Shown here one piece after another: positions 15,735 through 20,601 of a stretch of 20,601 nt of DNA. A model generated the notes under the pieces. It had not been told where the DNA came from, did not search any database, and saw only the letters and a list, made by a program, of their open reading frames with translations. Origin of the DNA: Chara braunii (taxonomy: Eukaryota; Streptophyta; Charophyceae; Charales; Characeae); contig BFEA01000053.1 in the NCBI GenBank assembly GCA_003427395.1, positions 547,213 through 567,813 of the forward strand, read 5' to 3'. A program made the position numbers and the translations under genes. The stretch's first letter is position 1. Each line of letters opens with the position of its first letter.

Positions 15735-16849
15735 TGACATCTGAGGAATGCGTCCTTAGGGGGCCCTGGGCAACATGCATATGTTCTGGAATGTGGGCCC
15801 CCAGCAAGCCTTGTGCCCGCCCTAAGTGAAGCCGGACCTTAATATTTACGAGAGGCCCTTATCTCAGCATTTTCCAATGCGAGGCTCAGACAGTTGCTGC
15901 ACGACATTTGGTTGTTTGAAGTGCAACCTGGGCCTTACCCTGGGCTCTTCCAGAAGAGGCAACTCCGCCAGGCAGTTGAGCCCAGGACCCGGGTGGTTGT
16001 GCCCTGGGCACACACATTGTGAGGCCGACACGTCACGAAGTGGCCACGGGCCAACAAGAAAGCAGCATTGTTGTCGTATCTACCCTGTGGGCCAGTGCAA
16101 ATGCAGCAAACATTCGGAGCCTGGAAATTTCTTGGTGTGCCCAAATGAAAAGGGCCCAGGCCCTTAACTGTCGAGATGGGTCTGGGCGCAGACACTGGGG
16201 CCCGACCAGAAGCTAATGGAAACTTCCACGGCGAGGCCCAGGGAGTCCAGCAGCAGCTGCCACTTCCATATAGGAAGCAAGCCAGCCAGGGAAGGCATTC
16301 TGGCCTAGGCAGGCAATGCGGATGCGCTGCTGTGTCTGCATGCGCATCTGCTGGCCGGGGCGCGCGTGGGCGCTGAGAGGTGATGGCGCTGCTGGGCAGC
16401 GGGGAGCTAGCGGCCATAGCCGGGCTGCAGGGCGTGAAGGCAGAGGAGGGCAACAGGGGTCTTCGGGAGGAAGCGCAGAAGTGGGTGGACAGGGGGTGAT
16501 GAGGGAGACGAGAGTACGTACCTGGTGTATGTGGGAGGTCGGCATTGGTGTTGACAAAATGTACACTGGTCTTCAAAGTCGAAGTGAGCCTGTTGCATGA
16601 ACGTAGGGACGCTAGGTAGGACAAGTAGAGTAGCCTGGGCGCTGGCCGCCAGACAGAGAGGAGCAACATCGAATACTGCGTTGTGTGTGGCCTGAGGGCT
16701 TGAACATTGGCTCACGAGTTCATTGTATTGCTCTTATTTGGATGGAATCTTGGTGCATTTGAGCCCTCTGCTTGATACATGACTATCTGGAATTCTGCGT
16801 GATTTTGCAACTTGGTTTTCTGTATATCGCTCTCGCTCATATCCTTGCA
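15735..16849 (+). repeat. Element 2 3' LTR (1115 bp)
   Basis: Aligns end to end with 7220-8333. Indels include an extra TTTG at about 15913, loss of about 15 bases near 16330 relative to the 5' copy, and replaced sequence around 16553-16580. It begins TGACATCTGAGG and ends TCCTTGCA. The GGGGGCCC/GGGCCCCC inverted repeat near its left edge is one base pair longer than in the 5' copy. A 244-codon minus-strand ORF inside is broken in the 5' copy and is not treated as a gene. Confidence 0.93.
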
Positions 16850-18193
16850 TATCGACAAAATGCGAATTAAAAATCACCGAAGTCCAGGCACTCAATTCTG
16901 CACACCCCTCCAGTATCCCCCCTTGGTTCCAGTAGGCTGAAACTTTCCGCAGTGTCCATGTAACAAGTGAAAGCGTAGCTAGGTCGGCGCCGTACTGGTG
17001 GTTTGAGACACAATAGACTTGCATTGCACAAAGACAATTGAAACTTTCTTTTTCTGAAGTCCAATATTCATTTGAAACTTTGTTGTTCGATATTTAATAT
17101 TTATTATCACACAATTTCAATTCATTTCATAAAATGGTGTTCATAACTGGTAGACAATAAATAAATGAGCAAGGAGCTAAGTGCAATTCGCAATGCGCTG
17201 GACAGAAAAGAGAGAGGGAGACTGGACACACATACTCACGATGGTCGTGCACCTCTTGCTTCTTTTGAGACAAGCGCATTTGTCACTACAAAACTCCCAA
17301 CTCCAACGTCCATCTGTCACATTCATAAAGGCCAGTGTTATCACAAAAAGCAGCAGCAATGAAAGAGACCTAGAACCATTAAAAACAACACAACAATTGA
17401 ACGGCATTTTAAACCACCAGTATGATTCCCCAGCTATTTTTCTCAGATGTGGTGTGCACGCGGCTGCAAGTTTCAGGTGTAGGTCTACCGGAGCAAAATG
17501 GCTGGCGGCACCCATGCCGATTCGTTTTTTCAGTGAGTTGCATGCGTCGGCAAGGGAAGGGTCAAACGTACTGGTCGTTCAGTCCTCAACTTCGGATATA
17601 ATGCACTATATTAACTTCAAATACATATGGTCGATAAATGTACAGCTCCAGGCGTTCCGTCCAGCAAACACTGAGTCACAGGATGATAGCAACAACAGAA
17701 ACGGATAAACATTTTTCAAATGAAAGGATTCACGCTGCAGACACCTCGTATCCTGGCACCAAGGTCCCAAATTGTCCCAGTCCCAGGCTGTCCCGTTAGG
17801 GTAGGTCCTAGGATCCATTGGTCAAAGTGCCGGACGTCGGTAGGTGTCGGTACCAAAACGTCACAGGTCGTTAGAAGTCAGTCCGATACCCAACAAGAAA
17901 AGTCCAGACCGGTCCAGTCCCAAGTCCTGTTTGTGCAGCATGTCCCACAAAAGTCCGGAAGCAACTGAGCCAACAAAATGATTGCAGCAGACAGGCCGCG
18001 GCCGACCGGTACCAGTCTGAAGCAGGCCAAGTCAAGTCCAACTCTATATTTAGCTGCTAAAGTGCAGCACCTGGACACTTGTTCAATTGCAAGATGCAGA
18101 AGCGCTGCTGCTGCTTGTGTGTTGAGGCAACTTGGGCACATTGCGCTTGGAGAAGGAGGAAGGCGCTTGAGGGATATTCCATAGCTAGGGTAG
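16850..18193. other. Spacer right of element 2, no recognisable gene
   Basis: No protein or RNA gene is recognised in either strand. About 17040-17165 is AT-rich with ATTT and AATA runs. About 17165-17710 contains ORFs without domain signals. 17763-18042 is unusually dense in GTCC. This may be host intergenic DNA, an unrecognised older element, or part of the third element's LTR, whose left end I cannot place. Confidence 0.5.
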
Positions 18194-18274
18194 TGAAGTA
18201 GGAGTTCCGGCCATCATAGCCGCCAAGCTGGAGGTTTATTGGAGTGGGTGTATCCAGGGCTACAATCTAGGGTT

Positions 18275-18365
<91 letters not shown>

Positions 18366-18366
18366 N

Positions 18367-18458
<92 letters not shown>

Positions 18459-18721
18459 GACCAAGCTACAGAGAGAGTAGTGAGGCTGAGTGAGAGAGAG
18501 AGAGAAAGCAAGCCCATAGCCGATGTTGAGACACTGTGTGGGGTGAGCGGCAGAGCCCGATGGCGACATAAACAATTTCTTGGTAATCTTCGATAATTCG
18601 GTGACGGTTTTCTTATGCACTGATTGTATCCGGTCTTTGGTTTCTCCTGTGTGAACTCTCGTGTGAATGTTCTGTGCATACTTGCAAGGTTTGAGAGTTG
18701 AAGAGAACTTGGTTCATTTCA
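18194..18721 (+). repeat. Right part of a 5' LTR of element 3 (left boundary uncertain)
   Basis: The right end is well supported: GGTTCATTTCA ends in CA and a strong initiator tRNA-Met primer site follows at once. The left end is a guess. TGAAGTAGGAG at 18194 and TGAAAGGATTC at 17720 both resemble the reverse complement of the right terminus, and no second LTR copy is present to decide. A GA microsatellite lies inside. Confidence 0.45.
18278..18456. repeat. (GA)n microsatellite, about 179 bp, with one N
   Basis: An uninterrupted AG/GA dinucleotide array apart from N at 18366. The phase shifts across the N: G, N, A instead of G, A, G. So the N marks an assembly join or unresolved length rather than a single unknown base. 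A smaller GA run recurs at 18492-18504. Long purine/pyrimidine mirror repeats can form triplex DNA. Apparent Glu-Arg or Ser-Leu ORFs here are artefacts. Confidence 0.97.
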
Positions 18722-18738
18722 TTGGTATCAGAGCTGGT
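18722..18738 (+). promoter_or_regulatory. Element 3 primer-binding site (initiator tRNA-Met)
   Basis: TTGGTATCAGAGCTGG contains the full 12-base TGGTATCAGAGC complement of the plant initiator tRNA-Met 3' end, one base after the LTR. This is the best-preserved priming site in the window and implies an element reading to the right. Confidence 0.92.
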
Positions 18739-19887
18739 TCCCGCTGCACCCACTTGGAGTGGAGGCGCTGGCAAAAAAGAAGTCCGGCGGGTAACAAAAA
18801 AACAAAAAAGTATATCGGGGTTTGACTGGAGGAGGGCCGAAGAAGAAGAGGCATAGCAAGGAGCAAGAGGAGCGCGTACCCGCAAGCGAGGAGCATCACC
18901 GAAGGAGCGATTGAAGACCTAGTGAAGTGCTTCTTGTCCCGGCTCTTGTCTTTTATGCAATTCGTTTTGTTGCGTTTGTACCTTCCCACAAACTTTCCCA
19001 GAGACCTCTGCTGCAATTAGGTCATGTGTTGACATCATCTGGTCGCATCTGAATTGTTCTTGTCGAGTCTGCAATTGTCTTTGAATGTATGATGTGTCTA
19101 GGTCTAGGGTAGGAACTCGCCAGCTGGATGTATTCCTAGACTAAGAAGAAGCACTGGCAGAGCAACAGGCACTCAATAAACAACCCACCCGCTTAGCCCT
19201 AGGACCGGTACTGACCGGCGTGCGACTGAAAGTCAATGGAACACAGTGAGGAGTTCTAGACTTGATAGCAGCTCGGCAGCTGGATGAATCACCCCTAGTA
19301 GGGAGCATGGCCATGAGCGGCAGGAGCTCGTAAAACAAGCTGTCTAGCCCTAAGACCGGTACTGACCGGCATGCAACCGAACTGGAGCTGACGCAATGAG
19401 GAGTTGTAGGTTGGTAGAGATTCAACAGCTGCATCGCACACACACAAAGTAGGGGCGAGACGTAAGGTCCACCAGGGAAGGAAGCCAGGGAGATCCCCCA
19501 AAAAGACGGCACAGACCAGCTGGCTACCCATCTGGTGGTAGCTATACCTGAACCCTGCAACACACAGTGAGGAATCTGTCTGCCTATTGAGAGCAAGCCT
19601 TCGGTTGGTGGCCACGACGTCCTGACTGCGCGTTAAAGAATTCTTGAGGTCTGTGCTGGCAGACCTTAAACAGCTGGGTGGCCACCAGCCCCTTAGGCAA
19701 GCTGTAGCGCTGTTGTGGGGAAGGGAAATTAGGTTGTCAGATCCCGATTTAGGTCTAGCAGTGAGTGGTGAAGATTGTTAAGTGTTGAGGAGTAGGTCAA
19801 AGTGGTGAGGAGGCGGAGTCAACTTACCTGTGCTGACCCTCACCATAGACAACTACCGCATGTTCGCTTCCCCGGCCCTGTCGTAAT
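18739..19887 (+). other. Element 3 leader with degenerate ~150-bp repeats
   Basis: No domain is readable before the gag-like ATG at 19888. Repeated phrases mark a degenerate tandem repeat: CAGCTGGATG at 19121 and 19277 and a variant at 19426, and TAGCCCTAxGACCGGTACTG at 19194 and 19345. Its period is about 150-156 bp. Frame remnants such as LKVNGTQ and LDLIAARQLDESP loosely recall a retropepsin strand but are too weak to assign. Confidence 0.5.
19100..19450 (+). repeat. Degenerate tandem repeat, period about 150 bp
   Basis: Two good copies (about 19150-19300 and 19301-19450) share TAGCCCTAxGACCGGTACTG followed by ACCGGCxTGC, then GAGGAGTT and a CAGCTG phrase in the same order. An upstream partial copy ends near 19140. 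The copies have diverged considerably, so the duplication is old. Confidence 0.65.
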
Positions 19888-20493
19888 ATGGGGGCCGCTG
19901 CTCCATTTCCTTTTCCCTCTTGGCTTCCACCGGACCTCGAATCCGGTAAGATAATCACGCCGTTTAGCCCTGAGGAACAGGCAGAGATTAACAGGGGGCT
20001 GGCAGGGAAAAACAGGGAGAAAGAGGAGAAAAAAAAAAGAAGGTGGTGGAAGTGAAAAAGAAGTTGGAAGAGGATAAAAGAAAACGGAGGAAGAGATGCA
20101 AAAGAAGGAGATGGAAATGCAAAAACTATCAAATGAGAAAGCAAAGGCGATAGAAGAAGAGGAAGAAGAGGAAGAAGAGGAAAGACTGGGGAGAAGGGGA
20201 AGAAGACCAGGGGAAGGAGAAGAAAAGCATGATGATGGTGCAGAGAGCACCCAGGCCGGTCAGCTGAGACTCCACCAAGCGGATTATGAGGATTGGGTGG
20301 AGAAATTTGGGTTTCGCAGCAAGATGCCAGAAGAGTCAGAGAAGGAGAGGGAGGAGTTTGCAGCGAAGTTGGGAGTAGCCGCTGACATTGAGGAAAGGGA
20401 CCTACCGATTGCAGAGAGGAATGGTGCCTTTCACCAGTGACTGCTAACCCAACAGAGGAAGGAATTTTATGAAAAGAGGAAGTTGAGGGAGGA
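19888..20493 (+). pseudogene. Element 3 gag-like N-terminal region, frameshifted
   Basis: ATG 19888 opens frame 1: MGAAAPFPFPSWLPPDLESG, then FSPEEQAEINRGLAGKNREK and a Lys/Glu run, ending at TGA 20053-20055. Frame 3 carries the charged helix on (VVEVKKKLEEDKRKRRK). Frame 2 then continues from 20096 (MQKKEMEMQKLSNEKAKAIE, a run of Glu, later DWVEKFGFRSKMPEESEKER) to TGA 20438-20440, after which LLTQQRKEFYEKRKLRED is still readable. The shifts fall in A-rich runs (about 20029-20038 and 20090). I read it as the coiled-coil head of a retrotransposon Gag from memory of similar algal proteins; no zinc knuckle or pol is in view. Confidence 0.6.
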
Positions 20494-20601
20494 TGTTACA
20501 TCTTCGACGCCACACGGGTCCTACCGGACCCGACTTAGGGTTAGAGGGACACAGTAGGGCCTAAAGGCCCGACCTTGGGGGTACTACAGGCCGTAAAGGC
20601 C
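20494..20601 (+). other. Possible LTR edge or further repeat at the window end
   Basis: GAGGGAGGA is followed by TGTTACATC, the same arrangement of purine run plus TGTTAC seen at 5354-5374. Downstream are two GGCC-loop-GGCC palindromes (about 20553-20566 and 20590-20601). It may be an LTR of another element inserted in, or ending, element 3. The window ends too early to decide. Confidence 0.3.

Larger units (their letters stand above)
7220..16849 (+). mobile_element. Element 2: complete but inactive Ty3/gypsy LTR retrotransposon, about 9.63 kb
   Basis: Two long direct repeats of 1114 and 1115 bp flank a 7.4-kb interior with primer-binding site, leader, gag, zinc knuckle, protease, RT, RNase H, integrase, chromodomain-like tail and polypurine tract, all on the plus strand. 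Integrase follows RNase H, so it is Ty3/gypsy. Gag and Pol resemble, from memory, the abundant gypsy proteins of Chara braunii. Stops, frameshifts and at least three in-pol deletions make it defective. I see no matching target-site duplication: TTTTT lies on the left and TATCG on the right. Confidence 0.95.

Noticed and set aside
15935-16669. 244-codon minus-strand ORF in the 3' LTR of element 2
   Set aside because: The matching part of the 5' LTR breaks it into several frames, the composition is low-complexity Pro/Ser/Ala/Leu, and the LTR is GC-rich. No domain is visible.
18239-18679. Glu-Arg and Ser-Leu repeat ORFs over the GA array
   Set aside because: Products of a dinucleotide repeat with an undetermined base, not genes.

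Overview
This window is non-coding, transposon-dominated DNA from a large eukaryotic nuclear genome. I see no intact host gene, no rRNA or tRNA gene and no bacterial-style operon. It holds decayed LTR retrotransposons, simple-sequence DNA and unassigned spacer. The reverse transcriptase, integrase and chromodomain types, plus primer-binding sites matching initiator tRNA-Met, point to the green lineage. The Ala/Ser-rich Gag with a TWLRTVPVWVRAKRTL-type block resembles, from memory only, retrotransposon proteins of the charophyte alga Chara braunii. That assignment is an inference.

Layout. (1) 1-5993: a plus-strand Ty3/gypsy chromovirus, cut by the left window edge. Its order is gag, CCHC zinc knuckle, retropepsin, reverse transcriptase (RT), RNase H, integrase (IN), chromodomain, a long 3' non-coding part with a 53-bp tandem repeat, polypurine tract, then an LTR (5369-5993). 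A primer-binding-site match follows this LTR directly, so the LTR appears to have internal sequence of an element on both sides. (2) 5994-7219: spacer with one unassigned ORF and an 18-nt poly-T. (3) 7220-16849: a complete but dead second Ty3/gypsy element of about 9.63 kb, with LTRs of 1114 and 1115 bp, primer-binding site, a 2.4-kb leader, gag, zinc knuckle, protease, RT, RNase H, integrase, a chromodomain-like tail and a polypurine tract. (4) 16850 to about 18190: AT-rich, then GTCC-rich spacer. (5) About 18190-20493: the right end of a third element's 5' LTR with a 179-bp GA microsatellite containing an N, a primer-binding site, a leader with degenerate ~150-bp repeats, and a broken charged Gag N-terminus. 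(6) 20494-20601: a possible further LTR edge.

How the parts work together: each element would have encoded Gag (particle), protease, RT/RNase H (copying from a tRNA primer to the polypurine tract) and integrase, with chromodomain tails directing insertion. None can now act autonomously. Element 1 lost about 100 residues of the RT fingers and palm. Element 2 has a protease Asp-to-Asn change, an RT/RNase H deletion, a damaged integrase zinc domain and an integrase C-terminal deletion. Many in-frame stops fit C-to-T/G-to-A decay of methylated DNA. I found no convincing new functional system. The items most worth a second look are the shared LTR with its GGCGCC cluster, the unexplained ORF at 4581-4847, and the perfect GAAA-loop hairpin at 9261-9284.
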